From NCBI RefSeq assembly GCF_000987835.1, contig NZ_CP011308.1, positions 124,001 through 188,000 of the forward strand: a DNA stretch of 64,000 nt. Reading direction: 5' to 3'. The notes under the pieces were generated by a model, which saw nothing but the letters and a program-made list of their open reading frames with translations, made no database searches and was not told where the DNA came from. The stretch is from Sulfurovum lithotrophicum. Lineage in GTDB: Bacteria; Campylobacterota; Campylobacteria; Campylobacterales; Sulfurovaceae. A program made the position numbers and the translations under genes. This document shows positions 35,675-44,225 of this stretch, in pieces (within the stretch, counting starts at the first letter, position 1; each line of letters begins with the position of its first letter).

Positions 35675-36842
35675 TGCTTTTTTACATTTTTTGACCCTTT
35701 TGCTGTTTAAGCAAAAAAGCAAACATATCGGAGCAGTACTGATCTCAGTGATCATCATTTTTCTCTTAAGTGCCGTGCTGTTCCTCTCTTCGTCTTTACA
35801 GCATTCTCTTTTGTCTGCACTCCATAAGCAGGGAGATTTTACTGTGACCAGAGTACAGGCAGGAAAACCTGTCAATACGCCTGTTGAGTGGGTAGATAAA
35901 ATACTTGATATTAACGGTGTTACACAGGTGGCATCCCGGATATACGGAAGATACTTCTTTGCTCCGAGAGAAAAGTCTTTTTTGGTGGTCGGTATAGATT
36001 TTTTTGACGAACAGAACAATCAGGCACTGCAAACACTTTTAAAAGATGTGGATTTGAAACGTTTTCTGTCCAAAGACAGCATGCTGGTAGGCGAGGGTGT
36101 CAGGAAGTTTCTTCAGGCGCACTATTTCAAAGATGATTTTACGTTTAAAACACCCAAAGGCACATTTAAAAAAGTAAACATCTATCAAACACTCCCCCGG
36201 CAAGCCGATCTTATGGCTAACGATATGATCATTATGCCTATAGACCTGGCAAGAGAGATCTTTGGTCTGGGAGAAGATGAGGTGACCGATATTACCTTTA
36301 ATGTTCCCAATGATGCTGAATGGGACAATATTATCAGCAAACTGCACCTTCTCTTCTATGATGTTCGTGTCATAGAAAAAAGAGAAGTGAAAAAAGCCTA
36401 CGAGAACCTCTATAACTACAAGGGAGGACTCTTCCTGATCCTCTATCTGGTAAGCATCGTCACCTTTATGCTGATACTGTATCAGCGGTATTCCATGGTT
36501 TATTCTACAGAGCGAAAAGAGATAGGGATCCTTCGTGCGGTAGGCTGGAGTATTAAAGATATTTTGAAATTGAAATTTTATGAAAATCTGGTGATCGTTC
36601 TGGTAAGTTTCACACTGGGGGTGGTATTGGCATACCTGTATGTATTTGTATGGGATGCACCATTATTGAGCCATATTTTCCTGGGAGGCTCCAACCTTGC
36701 CAATCATGTTACCTTTATACCGGTTGTCAAGTTTGGGGTACTGGGGTCGATCTTTCTTTTTTATGCAGTTCCGTTTTTGGCAGCAGTATTGATCCCTGCA
36801 TGGAAGATTGCAGTGACACCCCCCAAGGAGGCAATGCTTTGA
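35664..36842 (+). CDS. MacB/FtsX/LolC-type ABC transporter permease
   Basis: A 392-residue permease from ATG 35664. One membrane segment near the N-terminus (about 22-42) is followed by a periplasmic domain of about 210 residues, then three C-terminal segments (about 255-275, 310-335, 360-382). STERKEIGILRAVGWSIKDI is the FtsX/MacB coupling motif. Such type VII systems do mechanical work on the periplasmic side (lipoprotein or substrate release) rather than classical import. It pairs with the ATPase at 36937. A TTG at 35658 is a less likely start. Confidence 0.88.
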   Translation: MENSAFLHFLTLLLFKQKSKHIGAVLISVIIIFLLSAVLFLSSSLQHSLLSALHKQGDFTVTRVQAGKPVNTPVEWVDKILDINGVTQVASRIYGRYFFAPREKSFLVVGIDFFDEQNNQALQTLLKDVDLKRFLSKDSMLVGEGVRKFLQAHYFKDDFTFKTPKGTFKKVNIYQTLPRQADLMANDMIIMPIDLAREIFGLGEDEVTDITFNVPNDAEWDNIISKLHLLFYDVRVIEKREVKKAYENLYNYKGGLFLILYLVSIVTFMLILYQRYSMVYSTERKEIGILRAVGWSIKDILKLKFYENLVIVLVSFTLGVVLAYLYVFVWDAPLLSHIFLGGSNLANHVTFIPVVKFGVLGSIFLFYAVPFLAAVLIPAWKIAVTPPKEAML

Positions 36843-36869
36843 GAACAGGAAGTGAAGAATCAAGAGAAG

Positions 36870-36914
36870 GGTGTGCAATTGCACTGTTTGGTGTAGGGTG
36901 TGCAATTGCACACC
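36870..36914. repeat. Two family B palindromes in tandem
   Basis: GTGCAATTGCAC at 36873-36884 and GTAGGGTGTGCAATTGCACACC at 36893-36914, whose 9-bp arms meet without a loop (36897-36914). It lies between permease and ATPase genes and ends 12 bases before the ATPase AAGG. Confidence 0.75.
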
Positions 36915-36936
36915 AAAGAGAGAGTAAGGCATGATA

Positions 36937-37617
36937 ATGGTTGTATTGGAAAATGTCAATAAAATCTATAATGAAGGTACTCCCCGGGCTTTTGAAGCAC
37001 TTAAATCCATTGATCTGGAAGTAAGTGAAGGAGAATGTGTTGTGCTAAGCGGGGTCAGTGGAAGTGGAAAATCAACACTGCTCTCACTGATTGCTGCACT
37101 TGATAAGCCCAGTAGAGGAAAGATTGCTGTGAATGGAGAGTTGATCTCAAAACTGCCTGATCTGCATGCTTCTGCCTATCGTGCAAAAACCATAGGCGTG
37201 ATCTTTCAGCACTTTAATCTTTTGGAGTCACTCAGTGTAGAAGAGAATGTGATCGTTCCGCTGATTAATTCCGGATTTGATATGCGGACGATCAAAGCGT
37301 TGGCGGACAAGAGTATGGAACTGGCAGCGATTTCACACAAAGCATCCCAGGAGGTCAAGGCACTTTCCGGCGGCGAAAAACAGCGTTGTGCGATCGCCAG
37401 AGCATTGATCCATGAACCTAAACTCATCCTTTGTGATGAGCCTACTGCCAATCTTGACAGAGCCAATTCTCTTAAGTTCATAGAGATACTCCAATCATTA
37501 CACGACATGGGTAAAACGATCATCGTTGCCACACATGATCCTTTGTTTGAAGGACTTCCTTTTGTGAGCAAAGTGGTACATATGGAAGATGGCAGGATAG
37601 TGAAGAATGAGCGATAG
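36937..37617 (+). CDS. LolD/MacB-type ABC transporter ATPase
   Basis: A 226-residue ATPase with Walker A SGVSGSGKSTLL, Q loop FQHFNLLESLSVEENV, signature LSGGEKQRCAIARAL, Walker B LILCDEPTANLD and switch His in VATHDPLF. These match the LolD/FtsE/MacB group, the usual partner of FtsX-fold permeases such as the one just upstream. The ATG at 36937 has AAGG seven bases ahead; the one at 36931 is too close. A family B repeat lies on each side of the gene. Confidence 0.92.
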   Translation: MVVLENVNKIYNEGTPRAFEALKSIDLEVSEGECVVLSGVSGSGKSTLLSLIAALDKPSRGKIAVNGELISKLPDLHASAYRAKTIGVIFQHFNLLESLSVEENVIVPLINSGFDMRTIKALADKSMELAAISHKASQEVKALSGGEKQRCAIARALIHEPKLILCDEPTANLDRANSLKFIEILQSLHDMGKTIIVATHDPLFEGLPFVSKVVHMEDGRIVKNER

Positions 37618-37622
37618 GAAAT

Positions 37623-37643
37623 GTAGGGTGGGCCTTGCCCACC
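37623..37643 (+). repeat. Family B palindrome
   Basis: GTAGGGTGGGC-CTT-GCCCACC: 7-bp arms (37627-37633 and 37637-37643), 5 bases after the ATPase stop. The rest of the 81-bp gap (to 37698) shows nothing clear. Confidence 0.75.
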
Positions 37644-37698
37644 ATTTTGGCAGTTCTCATGTCATCCCGGTTTCGCCGAAAGGCTTAGGGAAAAAACG

Positions 37699-38667
37699 AT
37701 GAATGAAATTCTCTTAAACAATGAAGTAATCGTCTATCTGCTTTCGGAGACGGTACTTTATCTTCTTCTTTTTCTTGCATTTCTTGTGACTGTCGGGTTG
37801 GTTAAAAAGTGGAATTTTGATGCTTTTACCACAGAACAGTTCACGCTTGAAAACCGCTCCTATCTGGTGATGACTATTATCTTTTTTGCCATCGTGCTTA
37901 AGATCATATTGCTACCCTATTTTGTTTATACCATCGATACCCTTTCCGATCTTGTCCCCGGTGCGATGTGTGGTGCCGGTGTGATCAAGGCGAATGCCTA
38001 CGGCAATCCTCTGCTGGCATTGAAAATAGCGATCCTCTTTTTGAGCGGACTGTGGCTCAGTATCAACAGTATAGACCTGAAAGCGAAGCGTTATCCCTAC
38101 CTTAAACTGAAATCATGGTTTTTCCTGTTTATCTTTGTTCTGCTCAGTGCAGAATTCCTTTTGGATATACTCTACTTCACCCATATTGAAACTACTAATC
38201 CTGTCAGTTGCTGTTCAGTGATCTTTGGCCAGACAGGTGGTGCGAACAGTCTGCCTTTTGGCTTGGATATTCCTAAACTTCTGATGCTCTTTTATCTGCT
38301 TTTTGCATTGATCATTTTGAGTCTGCTCTCCAACCTTTCTTTTGTCAGTGTGGCTTCAAGCATATTGTTCGTTGTGGTCGGATATTATGCGGTAGTCTAT
38401 TTCTTCGGTACCTATATCTACGAACTTCCTACCCACAAATGTCCTTTCTGTATGCTGCAGGATCATTACCATTATGTCGGTTATGCTGTTTGGGGGTTAT
38501 TGCTTTTGGGAACATTCTTTGCAATTGATTATGCGATCATGAATGCTTTTTTTCATACTGTTTCACAAACTTTAAAGCGAATTGCAATAGTATTACTAAC
38601 TATGTTCGTCCTGCTTTGTAGCGGGTATGTAGCTATTTATTATTTTAAAAATGGAGTATGGTTATGA
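37699..38667 (+). CDS. Polytopic membrane protein with conserved Cys motifs, unknown function
   Basis: A 322-residue protein with about eight membrane segments that I cannot place in a known family. It has three Cys sites likely near the periplasmic face: GAMCGAG (about 92-98), PVSCCSV (about 172-178) and THKCPFCMLQDHYHYVGY (about 244-261), the last a CxxC with following His residues. CPFCMLQ recalls the CxxC of quinone-linked thiol oxidases (DsbB/VKOR), or it may be a metal site. It overlaps the next NosL gene by 4 bases (ATGA), placing it in the NosL/ABC operon. Confidence 0.8.
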   Translation: MNEILLNNEVIVYLLSETVLYLLLFLAFLVTVGLVKKWNFDAFTTEQFTLENRSYLVMTIIFFAIVLKIILLPYFVYTIDTLSDLVPGAMCGAGVIKANAYGNPLLALKIAILFLSGLWLSINSIDLKAKRYPYLKLKSWFFLFIFVLLSAEFLLDILYFTHIETTNPVSCCSVIFGQTGGANSLPFGLDIPKLLMLFYLLFALIILSLLSNLSFVSVASSILFVVVGYYAVVYFFGTYIYELPTHKCPFCMLQDHYHYVGYAVWGLLLLGTFFAIDYAIMNAFFHTVSQTLKRIAIVLLTMFVLLCSGYVAIYYFKNGVWL

Positions 38668-39167
38668 AAAAAATAGTGATAAATTTATTGACTTTTGTGG
38701 TAGTGATCGCTATTTTGGTGATACTGCTTCTCTCTTTTGGCAATGATCAGGGATCAAAATATGTCTATAAAGGCAATACTGCACATAAGATCATCAAGAT
38801 CAAACCCAAAGAATACCAGTGTTCCGAGTGCAATATGAATATTGAAGCATTGGCATATGAGGCACAGATCATTACCCAGGAGGGTAATACCTATTTCTTT
38901 GATGATATTGGGTGTGTGGTACTCTGGTTGAAGAATCACAAACCTGCCATTGCAAAGATCGTAACCCAGACACTTGACACACATCACTGGGTAGATGTCA
39001 GAAAAGCATGGTATACGCGTATTGCACATGACCCTATGGGATATGGATTTGCTGCGTATGAAAAGAAAAAAAAGGGTCTTATATCTTATGATGAAATGAA
39101 ACTGTTAATGCTGCAGGGAAAAAACCTTCATGATCCTTTTGTCAAAAAGAAGCTTCTCGGCAAATGA
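38664..39167 (+). CDS. Membrane-anchored NosL-type protein
   Basis: A 167-residue protein from ATG 38664 (GGAG seven bases ahead, ATGA overlap with the gene before). An uncleaved-looking N-terminal membrane segment (about 4-24, no lipobox) is followed by the NosL domain: CSECNMNIEALAYEAQ, FFDDIGCVVLWLKN, HHWVDVRKAWYTR, DPMGYGFAAYEK. It is closest in layout to the canonical NosL at 31113, sharing FDD-GC-VLW and YGFAAY, and closes the module. Confidence 0.9.
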   Translation: MKKIVINLLTFVVVIAILVILLLSFGNDQGSKYVYKGNTAHKIIKIKPKEYQCSECNMNIEALAYEAQIITQEGNTYFFDDIGCVVLWLKNHKPAIAKIVTQTLDTHHWVDVRKAWYTRIAHDPMGYGFAAYEKKKKGLISYDEMKLLMLQGKNLHDPFVKKKLLGK

Positions 39168-39248
39168 TTTTTTTTGCCCGGGAGAACAAATATGACTTTT
39201 CCTGCACCTAATTTTGGGTGCCCTATGCCTTTTTTATCATTTTTAGGT

Positions 39249-39254
39249 TATAAT
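39249..39254 (+). promoter_or_regulatory. -10 box of acpP
   Basis: TATAAT in GGTTATAATTGTGCG, 35 bases before the acpP ATG. Confidence 0.6.
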
Positions 39255-39288
39255 TGTGCGTATTTTTAACAAACTTAAGGAGAAATCA

Positions 39289-39516
39289 ATGGCATTATTT
39301 GATGATGTAAAAGAAGTAGTTGTAGAGCAACTGAATGTGAGCCCGGATGAGGTAAAAGAAGATTCTAAATTTGTAGAGGACCTTGGGGCGGACAGTCTTG
39401 ATGTCGTTGAATTGGTAATGGCACTTGAAGAGAAGTTCGATATCGAAATTCCTGACGATCAGGCAGAAGCAATCGCTACTGTCGGTGACGCGATCAAGTT
39501 CATCGAAAACGTATAA
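39289..39516 (+). CDS. acpP: Acyl carrier protein
   Basis: A 75-residue acidic carrier of fatty acid synthesis. The phosphopantetheine Ser lies in [15 protein letters not shown]. The ATG at 39289 follows AAGGAGAAATCA. An upstream extension to 39256 would add a non-homologous N-terminus and is rejected. fabF and accA follow on the same strand. Confidence 0.97.
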   Translation: MALFDDVKEVVVEQLNVSPDEVKEDSKFVEDLGADSLDVVELVMALEEKFDIEIPDDQAEAIATVGDAIKFIENV

Positions 39517-39616
39517 CCCGTGCATACTCCCTTTGTGGGGAGGATGTATAACATATATCTCAATCCATTTATGATGTGTTGATATATATCTTATTTAAGC
39601 AGAGACAGGAGAGCCA

Positions 39617-40834
39617 GTGAGAAGAGTAGTAGTAACAGGTTTGGGAATGATCAATTCTCTTGGACTTGATAAAGAAAGTGCATTTTCCGCGATCATTGAG
39701 GGTAAATGTGGCATCAATACCATAGAGTTGTTTGATCCTTCCAATCAAACAGCCAAGATCGCGAGTGAAGTAAGAGACTTCGATCCTTTGACTGTTATGG
39801 ATGCTAAAGAGACAAAAAAGGCCGACAGATTCATACAGCTTGGTCTCAAAGCCGCTGCGGAAGCAATGGAAGATGCAAAGATCTCTGACGATATCGATAG
39901 AGAGAGATTTGGTGTTGCTTCTGCTTCAGGGATTGGTGGAGTACCGAATATAGAAAAAAACTCAGTGATCTGTGAAAACAGGGGCCCCAGAAGGATCTCT
40001 CCGTTCTTCATTCCATCCTCTCTGGTCAATATGCTTGGCGGTTTTGTTTCGATCTATCAAAATCTCAAGGGCCCCAATCTCTCTTCCGTGACGGCTTGTG
40101 CTGCCGGAACACATGCCATTAGTGAAGCGGCAAAGTCTATTATGGTCGGGACTGCTGATAAAATGCTGGTAGTGGGTGCGGAATCCGCGATCTGTCCGGT
40201 AGGTGTAGGTGGATTTGCAGCCATGAAAGCGCTTTCGACAAGAAACGATGACCCCCAGACTTCTTCCAGGCCGTTCGATGCGGACCGGGACGGTTTTGTT
40301 ATGGGTGAAGGTGCCGGCGCGCTGGTGCTTGAAGTCTATGAAGATGCTGTGGCACGCGGGGCTACTATCTATGGAGAACTTATTGGATTTGGTGAGAGCG
40401 GTGATGCCAACCATATCACAACACCAACCATGGATGGTCCGCTTCGTGCTATGCAGGGTGCCTATAAAATGGCAGGAGAGCCTAAGGTGGATTATGTGAA
40501 TGCACATGGTACCTCCACGCCTGTAAATGACAAAAATGAAACGGCAGCCCTTAAAGTGCTCTTTGGCGGTAAAGAGAACTGTCCTCCGGTCAGTTCCATC
40601 AAAGGACAGGTAGGTCACTGTCTTGGTGCAGCAGGTGCTATTGAAGCGGTCGTTTCACTTATGGCGATGAGAGACGGTGTACTGCCTCCAACGATCAACT
40701 ATACAACACCGGATGAGAACTGTGATCTTGATTATGTCCCCAATAAGGCAAGAAAAGCAAATCTCAATGTGGTTATGAGCAATTCTTTCGGATTTGGCGG
40801 CACGAACGGTGTAGTTATCTTTAAAAAAATATAA
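39617..40834 (+). CDS. fabF: 3-oxoacyl-ACP synthase II FabF
   Basis: Condensing enzyme of fatty acid elongation, 405 residues. The catalytic triad is visible: Cys in VTACAAGTHAIS, His in VNAHGTSTPVND, His in KGQVGHCLGAAGAIE. The C-terminus NSFGFGGTNGVVIF is typical. The GTG start follows AGGAGAGCCA. It lies 100 bases after acpP and 9 bases before accA. Confidence 0.97.
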   Translation: MRRVVVTGLGMINSLGLDKESAFSAIIEGKCGINTIELFDPSNQTAKIASEVRDFDPLTVMDAKETKKADRFIQLGLKAAAEAMEDAKISDDIDRERFGVASASGIGGVPNIEKNSVICENRGPRRISPFFIPSSLVNMLGGFVSIYQNLKGPNLSSVTACAAGTHAISEAAKSIMVGTADKMLVVGAESAICPVGVGGFAAMKALSTRNDDPQTSSRPFDADRDGFVMGEGAGALVLEVYEDAVARGATIYGELIGFGESGDANHITTPTMDGPLRAMQGAYKMAGEPKVDYVNAHGTSTPVNDKNETAALKVLFGGKENCPPVSSIKGQVGHCLGAAGAIEAVVSLMAMRDGVLPPTINYTTPDENCDLDYVPNKARKANLNVVMSNSFGFGGTNGVVIFKKI

Positions 40835-40843
40835 GGAACATGC

Positions 40844-41782
40844 ATGGCAACCTATCTGGATTTTGAGAGTAAAATAGAGAAGATACAACACGAGATCGTA
40901 TCTGCTCATGCCATTGCCAACCTGGAAGCGGTAGAAAAATATCAGAAAGAGCTTGAAAAAGAGGTCGAGAAGACCTTTGGTTCTCTGAGTGATTATCAAA
41001 AACTTCAACTGGCGCGTCACCCGGACAGACCCTATTCACTTGATTATATCAAACTGCTGATGGACGATGCCTATGAGATACACGGTGACCGCGCTTTTCG
41101 TGACGACCCTGCCATTTTATGTTATATCGGATGGATCGGCGGACAGAAAACCATGCTGATCGGCGAACAAAAAGGGCGTGGTGTCAAGAACAAGATCAAA
41201 CGCAACTTTGGGATGCCCAATCCCGAAGGATACAGAAAAGCGCTTCGTGCGGTGAGACTGGCTGAGAAGTTCGATATACCGGTATTAATGCTCATTGACA
41301 CCCCGGGTGCCTACCCCGGTCTGGGTGCGGAAGAGAGAGGGCAGAGTGAAGCAATCGCAAGAAATCTTTTTGAATTTTCCGCAACCAAAGTGCCCATGGT
41401 CTCTATTGTCATAGGTGAGGGTGGTTCAGGCGGTGCACTTGCTATCGGTGTAGCTGACAAGCTTGCCATGTTGCGTTATTCGGTTTTTGCCGTTATCTCT
41501 CCCGAGGGCTGTTCTGCGATCCTATGGAATGATCCTTCCAAGGTAGAGACGGCAACCAAAGCATTGAAGATCACACCAAGTGATCTTCTGGAACATAAAC
41601 TGGTCGATGATGTACTTGATGAACCGCTTATCGGTGCGCACCGTGACAAGGTCACCACAGCTGAAGCCATTAAAACATACTTCCTGGAAAGTGTCAAAGC
41701 ACTCAGGGAACTCTCTCTTGACGAGATGCTGGATCAGCGATACAAGAGATTGACAGCTGTTGGCGCTTATTCTGAAAAATAA
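40844..41782 (+). CDS. accA: Acetyl-CoA carboxylase carboxyltransferase subunit alpha
   Basis: A 312-residue subunit that, with AccD, moves CO2 from biotin to acetyl-CoA, the first step of fatty acid synthesis. Family signatures include [51 protein letters not shown] and [26 protein letters not shown] precedes the ATG. It is in line with acpP-fabF; accD is not in the window. Confidence 0.97.
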   Translation: MATYLDFESKIEKIQHEIVSAHAIANLEAVEKYQKELEKEVEKTFGSLSDYQKLQLARHPDRPYSLDYIKLLMDDAYEIHGDRAFRDDPAILCYIGWIGGQKTMLIGEQKGRGVKNKIKRNFGMPNPEGYRKALRAVRLAEKFDIPVLMLIDTPGAYPGLGAEERGQSEAIARNLFEFSATKVPMVSIVIGEGGSGGALAIGVADKLAMLRYSVFAVISPEGCSAILWNDPSKVETATKALKITPSDLLEHKLVDDVLDEPLIGAHRDKVTTAEAIKTYFLESVKALRELSLDEMLDQRYKRLTAVGAYSEK

Positions 41783-41788
41783 GACTGT

Positions 41789-42406
41789 ATGATACACGAA
41801 ATAGCCGCTACCCTTGTTGAAACAATAGGGGGTATGGGCTACTGGGGTATCTTCCTTCTGATGTTCCTTGAGAGCACTTTCTTCCCTTTCCCCAGTGAAA
41901 TTATTATGATACCGGCAGGTTACCTTGCCTATAAAGGTGAGATGAATGTGTATCTTGTTGTACTTATCGGTATCTTAGGCTCTGTAGGTGGGGCACTTTT
42001 CAATTACTATCTCGCTATGCACTTCGGCAGACGATTCCTCTTGAAATACGGTAAATACTTTTTTATCAAAGCAGAGACACTGGATAGATTGGAAGCATTT
42101 TTTGCCAAACATGGAGAACTCTCCACCTTCAACGGAAGACTGATCCCCGGTATCAGGCAGCTGATCTCTCTTCCTGCCGGACTGGCACGTATGAATCTCA
42201 TACGTTTTTCTCTCTATTCGGCACTGGGTGCTGGTATTTGGGTGGTCGTTCTTGTTGCTCTCGGATACCTTCTGGGTTCAAATGAGCAACTGATTTCCGA
42301 GTATCTCCACACGGCGACGTTAATCGCACTTATCAGTGTTGCATTTATCACACTTTTCTATATTGTACGGCACAAACGGAGAGAGGAGATACTCGATGGG
42401 GATTAA
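41789..42406 (+). CDS. DedA-family membrane protein
   Basis: A 205-residue DedA/VTT-fold protein, related to flippases for undecaprenyl phosphate. It shows [22 protein letters not shown] near residue 27 (the FP.P.E motif), [21 protein letters not shown], and the charged [20 protein letters not shown] motif with the functionally important Arg residues. Four to five membrane segments. It begins 6 bases after accA and overlaps the end of convergent dbpA by 4 bases. Confidence 0.93.
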   Translation: MIHEIAATLVETIGGMGYWGIFLLMFLESTFFPFPSEIIMIPAGYLAYKGEMNVYLVVLIGILGSVGGALFNYYLAMHFGRRFLLKYGKYFFIKAETLDRLEAFFAKHGELSTFNGRLIPGIRQLISLPAGLARMNLIRFSLYSALGAGIWVVVLVALGYLLGSNEQLISEYLHTATLIALISVAFITLFYIVRHKRREEILDGD

Positions 42407-43764
42407 TCTACTCTCCAGGCAATATACTTTTTCTTTTTGATCTTCACTCTCTTCAAGGCTTTCAGAACTTTGTCGACCACAGTATGATGTAAAGCGATAT
42501 ATGCTTTAGTATCAGTGATAGTGATTTTTCCTATCTCCGTATGATTGATGCCTATCTCTTTACAGAATGTTCCCAGTATATCCCCTGCGCGTAACTTGGT
42601 CTTCTTCCCTCCATTGAGGCAGAGGCTATCAAACTCGGAAAGCATTTTAAAGTTTGCATCGACACGAAGTTCACTGGGGTCTGCTTTTTTTGCCTGAGAA
42701 GTGATCCAGGAACACTTCTCGCTGTCATTGGGAGCGTAGAGAGATATTGCCATACCGGAGGCATCGGCACGTCCTGTTCGTCCGATACGGTGCGTATAGA
42801 CCTCTTTGTCGAAAGGCAGGTCATAGTTGACCACCAGTGAGATATTTTTAATGTCAAGTCCTCGAGAAGCGACATCTGTAGCAACCATAATTCTTTTGGA
42901 ATGGTTGGAGAAGAGAATGACCGCTTCATTACGTTCTCTCTGGTCAAGATCTCCGTGTATATCAATGACTGAGTGGCCACGCTGCTGCAGTCTGTCTGCC
43001 AGAGAAATGACTTCTGCCTTTGTGTTGCAGAAAATGAGAAGTGAGTCTGGTTTATAGGACCCTATGAGGGCATTGAGTGTTTTGAACTTGTCCGCTGTCT
43101 CATAGACAAGCTCATTGATCTTCATTGCTTCCTGCACGGTATCGACTTTAATGGTCAGTGGGTTTTTAAGAAGGGCTTTTGCCAGAGCTTCTATCTTGGG
43201 AGGAAAAGTTGCCGAGAAGAGCAGTGTCTGCCTGTTCTTTGGCATATTGGAGCCAATTTTTACAATTTCATCATAAAATCCCATATCGAGCATACGGTCC
43301 GCTTCATCGAGTACCAGGGTTTTGATGCTTTCCAGTGTCAATGTTCCTTTGGCAAGGTGGTCCTGTATACGTCCTGGTGTTCCTATGAGGATATGCGCTC
43401 CTTTTGCCAGAGAGCCCGCCTGTGCCCGCAGCGGTACTCCTCCGTAGAGTGTCAGTATCTTGAGATTGGCTTTGTAGGCAGCGATTTTTCTGAGTTCCAT
43501 GGCAACCTGCTCTGCCAGTTCTCTGGTAGGGGTGATGACAATGGTCTGTGGTTTGTTTGTCTCTACATTGGTACGTATGGCGGCAGGAATACCGAACGCC
43601 AGTGTTTTCCCCGACCCGGTCTTGGACTGTGCGAGGATATCTTTGCCTTCGAGTATCGGGCCGATACTCTGTTGCTGTATCTCTGTCATTGTACTGAAAC
43701 CGAGTGTTTCAAGAGTACCTAAAAGGGCTTTTGGTATGTTTAATATAGTGCTGAATGCTGTCAT
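42403..43764 (-). CDS. dbpA: DEAD-box RNA helicase DbpA
   Basis: A 453-residue ATP-dependent RNA helicase in ribosome assembly. The helicase motifs are in order: QQQSIGPIL (Q), [10 protein letters not shown] (I), PTRELAEQ (Ia), [13 protein letters not shown] (II), FSATFP (III), [12 protein letters not shown] (V) and HRIGRTGRA (VI). The last 75 residues ([39 protein letters not shown] core) form the DbpA RRM-like domain that binds 23S rRNA hairpin 92. The ATG at 43764 has no strong RBS in view. Confidence 0.94.
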   Translation of the reverse strand: MTAFSTILNIPKALLGTLETLGFSTMTEIQQQSIGPILEGKDILAQSKTGSGKTLAFGIPAAIRTNVETNKPQTIVITPTRELAEQVAMELRKIAAYKANLKILTLYGGVPLRAQAGSLAKGAHILIGTPGRIQDHLAKGTLTLESIKTLVLDEADRMLDMGFYDEIVKIGSNMPKNRQTLLFSATFPPKIEALAKALLKNPLTIKVDTVQEAMKINELVYETADKFKTLNALIGSYKPDSLLIFCNTKAEVISLADRLQQRGHSVIDIHGDLDQRERNEAVILFSNHSKRIMVATDVASRGLDIKNISLVVNYDLPFDKEVYTHRIGRTGRADASGMAISLYAPNDSEKCSWITSQAKKADPSELRVDANFKMLSEFDSLCLNGGKKTKLRAGDILGTFCKEIGINHTEIGKITITDTKAYIALHHTVVDKVLKALKRVKIKKKKYIAWRVD

Positions 43765-43853
43765 GGGATGGTTTCCTGGTAGTGCTTACGGGATATAAAT
43801 GAAATAAAAAATAGGAGGTGAACAGTGCGGGCAAAGCGCCCGCTAAAAAGGAA

Positions 43854-44078
43854 TTATGCTTTGGATTTTCTGTAATCCATGATCATTTTATAGGCTTCAT
43901 CTTTAAGAAGAAGCTTCTCTTTTTTTAATGTTTCAAGTTCCATATCTGTCAATGGGATACGGCCTGCTTCGGCATCTTCTACTTTCTGGTCAAGCTCATT
44001 GTGCTTTTCAAAGATTTTCGCGAAGTGTGCATTTTGCTGTTTCAGTTCGTGTATGTCATCTCTGTATTCGTGTAACAT
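43854..44078 (-). CDS. YdcH/DUF465 family small coiled-coil protein
   Basis: A 74-residue helical hairpin protein with the DUF465 pattern: MLHEYRDDIHELKQQNAHFA, FEKHNELDQKVEDAEAG, ELETLKKEKLLLKDEAYKM. Function unknown; related proteins are common single genes in Proteobacteria. TTAGGAG precedes the ATG. It lies between dbpA and argJ, all on the minus strand, with a family A repeat separating it from argJ. Confidence 0.88.
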   Translation of the reverse strand: MLHEYRDDIHELKQQNAHFAKIFEKHNELDQKVEDAEAGRIPLTDMELETLKKEKLLLKDEAYKMIMDYRKSKA

Positions 44079-44144
44079 GGTTACTCCTAAGGTATATTTT
44101 GGATGTATTTTATCTTCTTTGTGGTTAGAGTAATGTTAAAGTTT

Positions 44145-44225
44145 GCCTTCGTGGCTTCACTTCGCTACGACCGCTTTGGTTTCGAAGCTACTGACTTAAA
44201 GCAGTTCAAGTCAGCTTAACGCTTC
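44145..44225 (-). repeat. Family A stop-codon-linked hairpin repeat after argJ
   Basis: Read on the minus strand: argJ TGA, then G-AA-GCGTTAAG, a 10-bp stem CTGACTTGAA/TTTAAGTCAG with loop CTGC (44191-44214), then TAGCTTC. The variant core follows: GAAACCAAAGCGGTCGTAGC then GAAGTGAAGCCACGAAGGC (44145-44183). The stem sequence is unlike the other copies but keeps pairing. No T run follows the stem directly. Confidence 0.8.
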
